A stretch of DNA of 64,000 nucleotides from Desulfovermiculus halophilus DSM 18834 (GTDB lineage: Bacteria; Desulfobacterota; Desulfovibrionia; Desulfovibrionales; Desulfothermaceae): the NCBI RefSeq assembly GCF_000620765.1, contig NZ_JIAK01000007.1:62001-126000 (forward strand). Direction: 5' to 3'. The position numbers and the translations under genes are program-made. The first letter of the stretch is position 1, and every line of letters begins with the position of its first letter. The notes beneath the pieces were generated by a model. The model was given only the letters and a program-made list of their open reading frames with translations, was not told where the DNA came from and made no database searches. This document shows positions 16,452 to 25,936 of the stretch, piece by piece.

Positions 16452-18359
16452 TTAGCTGGTTTTGCCCTTGCCGTAGCCCATTTTGGCCAGGCTTTCCTCC
16501 ATCTCGCCCAGGATGTCAGGATCGTCGATGGTGGCCGGGACCTTGTACTCCTTGTTGTCCGCGATCTTCTGGATCGTCCCCCGCAGCACCTTGCCCGACC
16601 GGGTCTTGGGCAGGCGCTGGACCACAGTGGCATGCTTGAACGCGGCCACCGGGCCGATCCTGTCCCGGACCAGCTGCACGCATTCCTGCTCGATGTCCGC
16701 TTCGTCCCGATTCACCCCTGCGCTTAAGACCACGAAGCCCACCGGGATCTGGCCCTTCAGGGCGTCGTCCACTCCAACCACGGCGCACTCGGCCACGTCC
16801 GGATGCTCGGACAAAACCTCTTCGATGGCGCCGGTGGACAGGCGATGGCCGGCCACATTGATGATGTCGTCGGTCCTGGACATGACGAAGACGTACTTTT
16901 CATCGTCCATATATCCGGCATCAGCCGTTGTATAGTATCCGGGGAACTCAGAGAGGTATTTCTGGACAAAGCCCTGGTCGTTCTCCCACAGGGTGGGCAG
17001 GGCCCCAGGCGGCAGAGGGAGCTTGACGGCCAGAGTGCCGATCTCGCCAGGGGGCAGCTCGGTGTTGTCCGAATCCAAAACATGCAGATCCCAGCCGGGT
17101 ACAGGCTTGGTCGGCGATCCGGGCTTGACCGGGAACTGATGCAGGCCCATGCAGTTGGCGGCAATGGCCCAGGCCGTCTCGGTCTGCCACCAGTGGTCGA
17201 TGACCGGAACCTGGAGCTTGTCCTCCGCCCAGTGCAGGGTATCCGGATCGGTGCGCTCTCCGGCCAGGAAGAGGATTTCAAAGTTGGAGAGATCGTAATT
17301 CTTGAGCAGTTCGGCTTTGGGGTCGCGCTGCTTGATGGCCCGGAAGGCGGTCGGCGCGGTGAACATGGACCGAACCTTGTGCTCTGAGATGACCCGCCAA
17401 AAGGCACCCGCATCCGGCGTGCCCACAGGCTTGCCTTCGTACATGATGCTGGTGCAGCCTTTAAACAGCGGAGCGTAGATGATGTAGGAGTGGCCGACCA
17501 CCCAGCCGATGTCCGAGGCGGCCCAGAAGACATCGCCGGCATCCACGTTGTAGATGGACTTCATGGTCCATTTCAGGGCTACGGCGTGTCCGCCGTTGTC
17601 TCGAACCACGCCCTTGGGCTGTCCGGTCGTCCCGGAGGTGTACAGGATGTACAAAGGATCCGTGGCCTTGACCGGCACGCAGTCCCGGGGCTGGGCCTTG
17701 TCCATGGCCTCGTTCCAGTCCACGTCCCGGCCGGGCTTGAGCTCGGCCTTTTCCATGCGCCGCTGGTAAATGACACAGTTGTCCGGCTTGTGGGTGGAGA
17801 GATCAATGGCCTTGTCCAGAAGGGGCTTGTACTTGATCACTCTGTTCACCTCGATCCCGCATGAGGCGGAAACCAGGACTTTGGGCTTGGCGTCGTCGAT
17901 GCGGGTGGCCAGCTCGTTGGCAGCAAATCCGCCGAAAACCACGGAGTGGATGGCCCCCAGACGAGCGCAGGCAAACATGGCGATGCAGGCCTCTGGGATC
18001 ATGGGCATGTAAATGATGACCCGGTCCCCCTTGGTCACCCCCAGGTCGGCCAGCACACCGGCGAATTTGGCGGTCAGGTCCCGGAGCTCGCGGTAGGTGA
18101 ACTTGGTGATGGACTCGGTTACCGGGCTGTCGTGGATAAAGGCGACCTGATCGCCGCGTCCGTTGTCCACGTGCAGGTCGAGCCCGTTGTAGCAGGTGTT
18201 CATTTCCCCGCCGACAAACCAGCGGTAGAAAGGCTTGTTGGAATCGTCCAGAACCTTATCCCAGCGCTTGAACCAGTGGATGTCTTCGGCCAGTTCCCCC
18301 CAGAACCCTTCCGGATCCTGAACAGAACGTTGGAACGCCTGATCATAGGCATTTGACAT
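16452..18359 (-). CDS. prpE: Propionyl-CoA synthetase (PrpE-like; acetyl-CoA synthetase family)
   Basis: A 635-residue AMP-forming acyl-CoA synthetase. Visible: P-loop YTSGTTGQPKG, the WWQTETAWAI motif and the C-terminal KTRSGKVLRG whose second lysine is the acetylation-controlled catalytic residue in this family. The N-terminal KPFYRWFVGGEMNTCYNGLD resembles PrpE/ACSS3 more than acetyl-CoA synthetase, so propionate is the better guess, with acetate as an alternative. The start has AAGGAGG. The upstream sequence TGCCGTCCGTATTGCA (18400-18415, complement) has sigma-54 spacing but GC in place of the essential GG, so it is only a weak promoter candidate. A two-component system and SatP follow upstream. 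Confidence 0.85.
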   Translation of the reverse strand: MSNAYDQAFQRSVQDPEGFWGELAEDIHWFKRWDKVLDDSNKPFYRWFVGGEMNTCYNGLDLHVDNGRGDQVAFIHDSPVTESITKFTYRELRDLTAKFAGVLADLGVTKGDRVIIYMPMIPEACIAMFACARLGAIHSVVFGGFAANELATRIDDAKPKVLVSASCGIEVNRVIKYKPLLDKAIDLSTHKPDNCVIYQRRMEKAELKPGRDVDWNEAMDKAQPRDCVPVKATDPLYILYTSGTTGQPKGVVRDNGGHAVALKWTMKSIYNVDAGDVFWAASDIGWVVGHSYIIYAPLFKGCTSIMYEGKPVGTPDAGAFWRVISEHKVRSMFTAPTAFRAIKQRDPKAELLKNYDLSNFEILFLAGERTDPDTLHWAEDKLQVPVIDHWWQTETAWAIAANCMGLHQFPVKPGSPTKPVPGWDLHVLDSDNTELPPGEIGTLAVKLPLPPGALPTLWENDQGFVQKYLSEFPGYYTTADAGYMDDEKYVFVMSRTDDIINVAGHRLSTGAIEEVLSEHPDVAECAVVGVDDALKGQIPVGFVVLSAGVNRDEADIEQECVQLVRDRIGPVAAFKHATVVQRLPKTRSGKVLRGTIQKIADNKEYKVPATIDDPDILGEMEESLAKMGYGKGKTS

Positions 18360-19012
18360 GTCGTTTCCTCCTTGAGCCTATGGGTTGTTCGGTCCCTGGT
18401 GCAATACGGACGGCATACAGCATTTTGCCGCAGCATCGGGGTATAACCTGTGATGAGCATGTTTCTGCCACCACCTTAAGCAAGGAGTGTTCCAAATACT
18501 GTTTATCTCAAAAATAAAATATAAAATCAAATGGTTAATATTCTGCAAGGGTGTGGTGCAGGACGTCCGGGTTCTGAGGCATGGATGTCTCGGCGAAAGG
18601 ACCTGCACCTGGCAGGGCGCGGGACAAGCGCTTTCCCGTCCTTGGGGTATGAATGTCTCAAAAAGGGAAGGATGTGGCATGTAAGCCAAGGGAGGATGCG
18701 AGTGCACAATCTGTATTTGCACTCGCCAGAGGTCAGTGATCAGAGGTCAGAGGCCGGTAAAATGCAAGTGTTATATCCTGGATTTTATATCAAATAAACG
18801 CAAGACGACTTTTGGCAGTCCGGTCAAGGGAGGGGCTTGGGGCTGCATCCAGCAGGCCGGCCTCGACCAGCAGGTCCTCACAGCCGGCATCCCGGGGTCT
18901 TTCCAGACCCACTTTTTGCCGGGACATAAAGCGGCCGAAACAGGCATCCTGAACGCGTCCAGTGCGAAGTCCAGCCCCGCGTGCCGAATGTGCGGCTCCT
19001 GGGGCAAGGTCT
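18360..19012. other. 650-bp spacer without a recognised gene
   Basis: Contains the prpE leader, an A/T-rich stretch (18500-18540) and short direct repeats GGTCAGTGATCAGAGGTCAG near 18732. Short open frames exist on both strands between 18736 and 19044 but none resembles a known family or has a convincing ribosome binding site. It may hold decayed sequence. Confidence 0.5.
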
Positions 19013-20932
19013 TTAGTCCAGGCCGTGGCTCTTCATCTTTCTAAAGAGCGTCCGCCGGTCAACCCCGAGGATCTCGGCCACCCTGGATCGATGCCACTTA
19101 TAGGCCTGGAGGAGCTGCTCGATGTATTCCTTCTCCCTGGCCTGGAGGACCTCATACAGAGTGGGAGGGTGATTGCCGTATTGGTCAAGGTCGTGATGCT
19201 TCCTTGAAAGCTGGTCCCCGTTGTCTCCCTCCCGGGGGCTGAGAAAATCGATGCGGCCGAAGGCCAGGTAGCGGTGGATGGTGTTTTGCAGCTCTCGAAC
19301 GTTGCCCGGCCAGTGATAGCTGGACATGGCCTGCATGATGTTCTTGGGCAGGGTGGCGGGCTGCCCCTGGGTGCTGCTTTGCTGCAGGAAATGATGGATA
19401 AGCAGGGGAATGTCGTCGGTCCGCTCGCGAAGGGGGGGGAGAGTGATGGGGATGATGTGGATGCGGTAGAAGAAGTCTTTGCGCATCTCCCCGGACTGCA
19501 TCAGTTGGCTCAGGTCCTTGTTGGTTGCGGCAATGATCCGGATGTCGGCGTGCTTTGCCTCCCGGCCCCCGAGGGGGGTATAGCCCTGGCCTTCAATGGC
19601 CCGCAGGAGCTTGACCTGCATGTTCAAACTGAGCTCCCCGATCTCGTCCATGAACAGGGTCCCCCCGTGGGCTGCATCCAGATAGCCGGGCTTATCCGCC
19701 TGGGCCCCGGTAAACGCCCCTTTGACGTAGCCGAAGAACTCGCTTTCGATCAGATTTTCCGGGATCGCTCCGCAGTGTACGGTGATGAAGGGACGTTCTC
19801 CCCGTTCACTTAAGGTGTGGATGGTGTGGGCCACCACCTCTTTGCCGGTTCCAGACTCGCCGTAAATGATGACGTGGGCCTGGGAGTTCGCGGCCTGAAG
19901 CATGGACTCGAAGACCGTTTGCATGGCCCGGCTCTTGCCCACGATGCCCATGAAGCGGTCGGACCCGCGCATAAAGGACTGCAGCCTCTCGCTTTGCTTT
20001 CGCCATTTTGCCTCGCTTTGCTTCAGGCTGTCCTCAGTCTGCTTGCGCTCAGTGATGTCGACCATAATGGTCTGGCATTTATGCACCTGGCCCTGATTGT
20101 CGTACATCGGAGAGTGAATCACATAGTACCACCGCTCGTCCCGGGGGTTGAAAAACTCGGTCCGCACAGTCTGCCCCTGTCTGGCCAGATCCATTCGGCA
20201 CCAGGAGCAGGGTTCCTCTCGGCCGCAAATAACTGCGTGGCAAAGATCCTGGCTGGGATCTGCCCCGATGTGCTCCTGGAGCTTGTCGTTGACAAAATCT
20301 ATCCGGCCTTCCGGGGTGCAGGTAAAAATGAAGCCTTCAAAAAAGCTGATGATTTCCCTGAGCTGGCTCTCGCTGCGCCGGTAGGCCTCTTCTGAACGCT
20401 TGCGCTCGACCATTTCCATGGTCAGCTGCTGGTTGGCGGCTTCCAGCTCCCTGGTCCGCTCTTCCAGGCTCTGGCTCTTGTGTCCCACCTCCTGTTCCAA
20501 ACGGGCCCGGTAGTTCTCATTCTCCCGTTTCAACCGGGTCTGGCGCAGGGCGTTTTCCACCGAGTGCTCCAAGACAGAGAGATCGGAAATCGGCTTGGTC
20601 ACAAAGTCGAACGCCCCGTGACGGATGGCGGTTACTGCATCCTGAAGGACTCCCACCCCGGTGATGACGATGACCGGAACGTTGTCGTCCTCCCGGGTCA
20701 CTTCGGCCAGGACGTCCAAGCCGTCCAGGCCGGGCATGCGCAGGTCCAGGAGGAGAACGTCCGGCCTGTCCTTCCGGAAAAGCTCCAGGCCCTGGAAGCC
20801 GTCTTCGGCCTCCAGGACTGTGAACCCGCTGTCTTCCAGGTATACGGCGACGCTTTCCCGGACCACAGGGTCGTCGTCGATAATCAAGAGGGTTGCCGGC
20901 TGTGGAGCAGTGCTGGTCACGTTATCCTCCAT
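19013..20932 (-). CDS. Sigma-54 response regulator (receiver-PAS-AAA+-Fis)
   Basis: A 639-residue response regulator: receiver domain with Asp20/Asp21, phospho-acceptor Asp63 (LLLDLRMPG), Thr91 and Lys113; a coiled coil about 135-185; a PAS domain about 187-300 containing CHAVICGREEPCSWC; AAA+ core with [14 protein letters not shown] and GGTLFMDEIGE; C-terminal Fis helix-turn-helix ending FRKMKSHGLD. Receiver plus PAS in one activator implies two inputs. The cognate kinase is most likely the next gene upstream (21118-23883). The perfect sigma-54 promoter of satP makes acetate uptake a plausible target, and the location beside prpE supports control of short-chain fatty acid use. Confidence 0.92.
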   Translation of the reverse strand: MEDNVTSTAPQPATLLIIDDDPVVRESVAVYLEDSGFTVLEAEDGFQGLELFRKDRPDVLLLDLRMPGLDGLDVLAEVTREDDNVPVIVITGVGVLQDAVTAIRHGAFDFVTKPISDLSVLEHSVENALRQTRLKRENENYRARLEQEVGHKSQSLEERTRELEAANQQLTMEMVERKRSEEAYRRSESQLREIISFFEGFIFTCTPEGRIDFVNDKLQEHIGADPSQDLCHAVICGREEPCSWCRMDLARQGQTVRTEFFNPRDERWYYVIHSPMYDNQGQVHKCQTIMVDITERKQTEDSLKQSEAKWRKQSERLQSFMRGSDRFMGIVGKSRAMQTVFESMLQAANSQAHVIIYGESGTGKEVVAHTIHTLSERGERPFITVHCGAIPENLIESEFFGYVKGAFTGAQADKPGYLDAAHGGTLFMDEIGELSLNMQVKLLRAIEGQGYTPLGGREAKHADIRIIAATNKDLSQLMQSGEMRKDFFYRIHIIPITLPPLRERTDDIPLLIHHFLQQSSTQGQPATLPKNIMQAMSSYHWPGNVRELQNTIHRYLAFGRIDFLSPREGDNGDQLSRKHHDLDQYGNHPPTLYEVLQAREKEYIEQLLQAYKWHRSRVAEILGVDRRTLFRKMKSHGLD

Positions 20933-20962
20933 GGGCGCCTGTTCACGGGTTCAAAGCTGAAG

Positions 20963-21089
20963 AGTTCTTCGCTCGCAGACTCGCTTACGAATGACAAACA
21001 GAAAAATGGCGGCCTGCCGGGTGGTTTCGGTGACCCCCTTTTGTCATTTAGAAGGATCCTAGCGACTGAAGAATCTCTTGTATTGTGCA
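20963..21089. repeat. Dispersed repeat D, copy 1 (uninterrupted)
   Basis: About 115-127 bp with facing ends: AGTTCTTCGCTCGCAG ... AATGACA on the left, TTTGTCATTTAGAAGGA ... GACTGAAGAATCT on the right, continuing CTTGTATTGTGCA. A second copy begins at 36977 and is split by a MITE-like element exactly at the GAAGAATCT end. Confidence 0.75.
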
Positions 21090-21117
21090 TATATCCATAT
21101 AGTCTGAGGGACCGGAC

Positions 21118-23883
21118 CTACAGCCCGGCGAACTCGTGTCGCTGACCGGGCAGGCGAATGACGAACTTGGTGCCTTTTGTGGGCGCGGAATGGACCGTCA
21201 TGCAGCCCTTGTGATTGTTGGTGACGATAAAATAGGCCACTGAGAGGCCCAGCCCGGTGCCCACTCCCACACCTTTGGTGGTGAAAAAGGGCTCAAAGAT
21301 CCGTTTTCGAATCTCTTCCTCAATCCCCGGCCCGTTGTCTTCCACGGTGAGCACCGTCCAGCTGCCTTCCTGAAACAGCTGGAGCACGATCCTGGACTGG
21401 GTGCCGCCCTTTTTGCCTTCGGCCATGGCCTGGGCCGCGTTGCGCAGCAGGTTGAGCAGGACCTGCTCGATTTCAGTGCCCACGCACATGACCCGGGGGA
21501 CGTTGTCGGCAAAGTAGCGAACTATTTGTATGTTTCTGAAATCGTATTTCTTTTTTAGATCATAGTCGTGAGCGGCCAGCTCCACGGTCTTATTGATCAC
21601 GTCCCGCAGGTCCACGATCTCTTTCTTCCGCTCGTTGTTTCGGCTGAAAGTGAGCATGTTGTCCACGATCTTAGCCGCCCGCTCTCCGGACTCCTTGATC
21701 CTGGTAATAAAGTGCAGGATTTTGCGTTGTTCCATATATTCCGTGACCAGATTCAGGTCAAGGCCCAGGGACTCGGCTGCGGCCGTATTCGCCGCCAGGG
21801 ACGGGGAAAGGCGGCGGATAATGTTCTGGGTGTTCTGCAAAATCCCGCCCAAGGGATTGTTGATTTCATGAGCCATGCCTGCGGCCAGCCCGCCGACGGA
21901 CATCATCTTCTCGGTCTGGACCATGACTTCTTCCATGCGGACCCTGGAGGTGACGTCGTCCAGGCGGATGACCGCACCCTGAAAGGCTTCCAGGGTCACG
22001 GGATAGACCATGATATCCATGTACCGGACCTGCTGGCCGAAGCTGAGAGCAATCTTCTGCCTGGTCCTGGGTTTGTTCTGCTCCACCGCAGCCCGGAGCA
22101 TATCCTTGTATTCCCCGATCTGGGGGATGGTCCGGGACATGGGCCGGCCCAGGGCTTCTTCCGGATCAATGCCCGTGAGACGAGCGGCCTCCTGGTTCCA
22201 CTGGGTGATGTGATGGCTCAGGTCCACGCTGAACAGGGCCGAGGGCATGGAATCCACAATGTGGCGCAGAAACTGGCGCATGCTGGCCATCTCCTGTTCA
22301 TTCTCCCGGGATTGGGTAATGTCGTGTCCCACGCAAAGGTACTCGACGATTCGGCCCCGGCTGTCCCGGACTGCCTTGTTGGTCCAGGCCACCCAAATCC
22401 GTTCCCCGTTCCGGCGGATGGCCTCGGTCTCATAGTACAGATAGCTCTCCGGATTCTGCGCCGCCCGGTCCAGGAGATCCTGCATTCTGCGTCCGGTGGA
22501 GTCCACGCGGGGCACGAACACCTCCAGGCTCTTGCGGCCCAGGATCTCTTCCTCTGTATACCCGAACAGGTTTTGAGCGAATTCGTTAAAAAAAGTGATC
22601 CTGCCTTCGGTGTCCACCCGGAGAATGATGCTGTTCGCGTTCTGGACCAGTTCCCTGTATTTGGTTTCGCTTCTGCGGATGAAGTCCTCGGCCTTTTTGC
22701 GATCCGCGATCTCCGCCTTCAGACTCTGCCTGGAGGCCTGGAGGTGGTCCATGAAGGTGTTGAAATATTCCCCCAGGATGCCGACTTCGTCCCGGGAGGT
22801 GACCGGCATGCGCACTGTATCGTCCCCGGTGGCCCCCTTGGAAAACCTGTGCATCAGGTCCCGGATGGGATTGGTGATCGTGGCGCTTATGGACCAGGTG
22901 ATGGGGATGACCAGGATAAGGACCAGGGCCATGATGCCGGTAATGATCTGGCCCACGGTGGTCAGGGGTGCGTAGAACTCGTCCAGATACAGGGAAGAGG
23001 CCACCACCCAGTCGAACTCAGGAATGGCCTGGAAGATGACCATTTTGCGCCGCAGTCTTTCCTCTCCCGGATTGCGCCAGGAATAGACAATGGTCCCGCT
23101 TTCCTCGCGGAGCATGCGCCGAAGGTCCTGGCCGCCCTCCTCAGGCATGAGCTTTAAAATGTTCTTGCCCTGGTACGCGGGATGGATAAGCAGATCCCCT
23201 TCTTCGTTTAAGACAAAGGAGTACCCGCTTTGGCCAAAGCTCAAGGAGAGGATGCTTTTCTTCAAGTCCTTGACGCTTATCAGCTCATTGAACTCGGTAC
23301 GGTAGGAGGAGGCGGAGATAATCCAGTCCCAGGGCTTGAACTCGGTCATGTACAAAGCCTTGGGTCTGGTCGTGTCTTCCTCTGGGTTGCGCCAGGAGTA
23401 CTCCAGGTACCCCTCGCGCATTTTCAGCTGTCTCTGGATGAAGCTGTAGCTGGAGAGGTCTGCCCCAATCAGGCCGTCATACTTGTGCATGACGATATTG
23501 CCGTCGCTGTTCAGGCAGTACAAATATCCCGTGCTGCCGATATGCTGGGAGCGAAACACTTCCCTGGTTCGCTGCTTAGCTTCGGACTCGGACATGGCCC
23601 CCTGGGTGTATTGGGAGTGGAAATAGGCGGCAATTTCCCTGTTCTTTTCGGCCACGGCCCGGAGGTGGTTTTTTATGGACAGGTCTGCGGAGTTGCCGAC
23701 AATGTGCAGCAGGGTCTGGGTGGTGTTTCTCAGCTCCTGTTCAATGCTGTGCTGAATGTGGTTTTTGACGAATACGATCATTAGGCCTCCGGCCAGGCTG
23801 AAGGCCAGAGCGAACAGCAGGGAATAGACCAGCAGGAGTTTATGCCGGATGCGCAGATCTGTGAACCGCTGCCAAAGGTTCAT
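21118..23883 (-). CDS. Membrane sensor histidine kinase (dCache-HAMP-PAS-PAS-HisKA-HATPase)
   Basis: A 921-residue kinase. TM helix about 17-38; large periplasmic double-Cache domain 40-305, with two similar halves each ending in YSWRNP and then a W-containing strand; second TM about 310-335; HAMP about 335-385; PAS about 402-525 and 535-650; HisKA with His672 ([11 protein letters not shown]); HATPase with DNGPGI and [10 protein letters not shown]. Cache domains often sense carboxylates, fitting the neighbouring prpE and satP. The response regulator gene follows after a 185-bp repeat-containing spacer. Ligand is inferred from context only. Confidence 0.92.
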   Translation of the reverse strand: MNLWQRFTDLRIRHKLLLVYSLLFALAFSLAGGLMIVFVKNHIQHSIEQELRNTTQTLLHIVGNSADLSIKNHLRAVAEKNREIAAYFHSQYTQGAMSESEAKQRTREVFRSQHIGSTGYLYCLNSDGNIVMHKYDGLIGADLSSYSFIQRQLKMREGYLEYSWRNPEEDTTRPKALYMTEFKPWDWIISASSYRTEFNELISVKDLKKSILSLSFGQSGYSFVLNEEGDLLIHPAYQGKNILKLMPEEGGQDLRRMLREESGTIVYSWRNPGEERLRRKMVIFQAIPEFDWVVASSLYLDEFYAPLTTVGQIITGIMALVLILVIPITWSISATITNPIRDLMHRFSKGATGDDTVRMPVTSRDEVGILGEYFNTFMDHLQASRQSLKAEIADRKKAEDFIRRSETKYRELVQNANSIILRVDTEGRITFFNEFAQNLFGYTEEEILGRKSLEVFVPRVDSTGRRMQDLLDRAAQNPESYLYYETEAIRRNGERIWVAWTNKAVRDSRGRIVEYLCVGHDITQSRENEQEMASMRQFLRHIVDSMPSALFSVDLSHHITQWNQEAARLTGIDPEEALGRPMSRTIPQIGEYKDMLRAAVEQNKPRTRQKIALSFGQQVRYMDIMVYPVTLEAFQGAVIRLDDVTSRVRMEEVMVQTEKMMSVGGLAAGMAHEINNPLGGILQNTQNIIRRLSPSLAANTAAAESLGLDLNLVTEYMEQRKILHFITRIKESGERAAKIVDNMLTFSRNNERKKEIVDLRDVINKTVELAAHDYDLKKKYDFRNIQIVRYFADNVPRVMCVGTEIEQVLLNLLRNAAQAMAEGKKGGTQSRIVLQLFQEGSWTVLTVEDNGPGIEEEIRKRIFEPFFTTKGVGVGTGLGLSVAYFIVTNNHKGCMTVHSAPTKGTKFVIRLPGQRHEFAGL

Positions 23884-23914
23884 GGTCCTTGTCCTTGTCC
23901 AGACGGATGTTTTC

Positions 23915-24185
23915 GGTTTTTCGACATAGCCTGTGGATTTTTGGAGTTTGCCATCTCTTCTGTGAGCCCACTTTCGGCCCGGTATTTTCTAAGCCCCGCC
24001 AAAGGGGGATCCCTGCCCCCTCCAGGCACTCACATGCTGGACATTGCTTTCAGATGGACTGAGCATATCATGCATGTGAGTGCCGGGTGGCGGGGCCAAG
24101 AAAATGTGCGGGCCTGCCGCTCACGGCACACAGAAGAGACGGCAAACTCTTATGTATGCAATTCCACTTTCTGTGTCGAAGAGCC
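23915..24185. mobile_element. MITE-like element M, copy B (271 bp)
   Basis: Begins GGTTTTTCGACATAGCC and ends CTGTGTCGAAGAGCC. It is flanked by a perfect 9-bp direct repeat GATGTTTTC (23906-23914 and 24186-24194), the clearest target duplication in the window. It is about 11 bp shorter than copy C because the inner CCCCCTTTT arm is deleted. Confidence 0.9.
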
Positions 24186-24416
24186 GATGTTTTCAAGGGC
24201 CTTCTCATCGAGTCTCTGAAGGCCTGGCATCTCTCCTGTACAGAGAATCCCAGTTTGGGGCGCAGGTGACCCAAAGGTAAAATCTTTATGTTTCAGTGGG
24301 TTATAAAGTGGATGAGATGCAGCTACCCCATCGGCTGAATCGGAGATGACCCAGCTGAGTGTTTTTTTGGATGTTTTTAGAAATAAAATCAGGGTGGTGG
24401 AGCATTTGTGGCACAA

Positions 24417-24431
24417 TGGCACATCCCTTGC
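24417..24431 (+). promoter_or_regulatory. Sigma-54 promoter of satP
   Basis: TGGCACATCCCTTGC matches the consensus TGGCAC-N5-TTGC perfectly. It lies 64 bases before the satP start codon. Activator candidates are the receiver-PAS-AAA+ regulator at 19013-20932 and others in the window. Confidence 0.85.
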
Positions 24432-24494
24432 CTCAGACTAGCACAGGTTCGACTGGAAACAAAATGTGTTTGGTTCTGCAAAAGGAGGGAGACA

Positions 24495-25109
24495 ATGGCC
24501 GATTCTACAACTGGTAACCCTGCGGTCGTCGGGCTGGCCGGCTTTGGTCTGACCACACTGATTCTGCAATTTCACAATCTCGGATGGTGCGGGGTTGGGC
24601 CTATTGTGGCCCTGGGGCTTGTTTTCGGCGGGCTGACCCAGCTTGTGGCCGGGTACCAGGAGTTTAAGGCCGGAAACAATTTCGGATACAGTGCGTTTTG
24701 CTCCTATGGAGCCTTCTGGATCGCTTTGAGCGTGATTCTGCTCATGAATCACGCCGGGATATACGCATCCTCCACCACAGATATAGGCTGGTTCCTGGTG
24801 GTCTGGACCCTGTATACGGCCATTTTATGGGTCGGGGCCCTGCGCATTCATCTGGCCATGGCCTCCACATTCACCCTGCTTCTGGCCGGATTCATCCTCC
24901 TGGACCTGGCCCACTTCGGAATGCCGGGGATGACCACCCTCGCAGCCATCGTGCTCATTTTTTGCGCCCTGAACGCCTGGTACATGATGGCCCACGCGAT
25001 CCTGTTCCAGGTCTACGGCAAGGATATCCTGCCTGTCGGGCAGCCGGTTGTGGGCGGAAACAGCAAGGCCAAGCAACAGGTTATTGCCGGAGCGGCGGAG
25101 AGTGCCTAG
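24495..25109 (+). CDS. satP: Acetate/succinate transporter, SatP (GPR1/FUN34/YaaH) family
   Basis: A 204-residue six-helix membrane protein. The family's opening NPA motif is present (NPAVVGLAGFGLTTLIL) and the LTQLVAGYQEFKAGNNFGYSAFCSYGAFW segment is strongly typical. SatP-family proteins carry acetate and related anions with protons. The ATG at 24495 follows AAAGGAGGGAG. With prpE and the sensor-regulator pair it suggests a short-chain fatty acid uptake and activation unit under sigma-54. A hairpin terminator follows. Confidence 0.92.
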   Translation: MADSTTGNPAVVGLAGFGLTTLILQFHNLGWCGVGPIVALGLVFGGLTQLVAGYQEFKAGNNFGYSAFCSYGAFWIALSVILLMNHAGIYASSTTDIGWFLVVWTLYTAILWVGALRIHLAMASTFTLLLAGFILLDLAHFGMPGMTTLAAIVLIFCALNAWYMMAHAILFQVYGKDILPVGQPVVGGNSKAKQQVIAGAAESA

Positions 25110-25149
25110 CATTAAAAGGTCGCATTCCGGCTCTTTATGCGGTCAAAGA

Positions 25150-25177
25150 AGCCCGCAGCTTGTTCAAGCTGCGGGCT
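25150..25177. terminator. Hairpin terminator after satP
   Basis: Perfect 13-bp arms AGCCCGCAGCTTG / CAAGCTGCGGGCT with loop TT, followed by CTGTTCTTGT. It lies between convergent satP and the FmdE gene and could serve both. Confidence 0.75.
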
Positions 25178-25194
25178 CTGTTCTTGTAAGCCAA

Positions 25195-25794
25195 TCACCC
25201 GGCACAGGCCTGACAAAGGAGCCGCTCATCGGCCTGGACCATCTTTGAGCGCATTACCGGCTCTCCGCACCTCGCGCAGCACTCGGACTGATCGATTCTG
25301 GCTCTGTCCGGGACAGCAAACGCCCCAGCCTGGATCTCAAACAGCTCATCCAGAGGCATGTCCACGACCTGCCTGCTCGCCTCCTGATGCAGGCCTGCGA
25401 ACTCCTGTTCCTCGTCCTCTGTGGCCTGACCCTGCATAACCTTGGACATCAACTCCTGATGCCGGCCCTTGGGAGCAAAGCCGTCCGGGCGCATGCACAG
25501 GCGGATGCCCTGTCCGCTGTTTCTGTCGATCAGGGTGAAGGCCTGTTTCCCGTGGTCTTTGTAGACAAAGTTTCCCTTTCCAAAGGTGCATCCAGTCAGG
25601 ACCTGGACTGCATCCACCCCGCAGGCATCGGTCTCTACCACGGCCACCAGCTCCTCATCCTCTGAACGCTTTGTCCGCAAGTGATCCAATCCTGCTTTCG
25701 CCGCCCGGTAGCCGATGGACAGCCCCGGGCATATATGGCCGTGAAAATGGACACAGCGCATGAAGTCCTCGGGGAATTCGATATCTGTGGGCAT
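25195..25794 (-). CDS. FmdE-family protein with C-terminal zinc finger
   Basis: A 199-residue FmdE-family protein. The core shows FHGHICPGLSIGYRAA and ETDACGVDAVQVLTGCTFGKGN, whose His, Cys and Asp residues are the family's putative metal site. The C-terminus carries a CxxC pair, CARCGEPV, with a distal CQAC. FmdE was named from formylmethanofuran dehydrogenase operons, but in bacteria without that pathway its role is unknown; links to molybdenum or tungsten enzymes are suggested. It is divergent from korA, sharing the spacer 25795-25936. Confidence 0.85.
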   Translation of the reverse strand: MPTDIEFPEDFMRCVHFHGHICPGLSIGYRAAKAGLDHLRTKRSEDEELVAVVETDACGVDAVQVLTGCTFGKGNFVYKDHGKQAFTLIDRNSGQGIRLCMRPDGFAPKGRHQELMSKVMQGQATEDEEQEFAGLHQEASRQVVDMPLDELFEIQAGAFAVPDRARIDQSECCARCGEPVMRSKMVQADERLLCQACAG

Positions 25795-25936
25795 GGCTAA
25801 CCTCCTGTACTGTACATATCATTTAAAAAATCGTAACACGGAGTTTATCTCAATCGAGTGCGATTGACAAGGTTGCAAAGGGCGGGGTGCATGTGTAGGA
25901 ACTGCGGACAAGGTGCAGGGAAGCAAGGGGGAGACC

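Noticed and set aside
18400-18415. A sigma-54 promoter for prpE on the minus strand
   Set aside because: Spacing is right but the essential GG is GC, so I did not list it as a feature.
18736-19044. A small plus-strand open frame of about 100 codons
   Set aside because: No ribosome binding site, no family resemblance, and it runs into the end of the response regulator gene on the other strand.
21568-23157. A 529-codon open frame on the plus strand
   Set aside because: It is antisense to the sensor kinase, whose domains are unmistakable. High GC at third positions keeps the opposite frame open; its composition (Gly/His/Asp-rich) fits no family.
24409-24423. A second -24/-12 element (TGGCACAATGGCAC) before satP
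   Set aside because: It lacks TTGC at the -12 position; only the element at 24417 fits.
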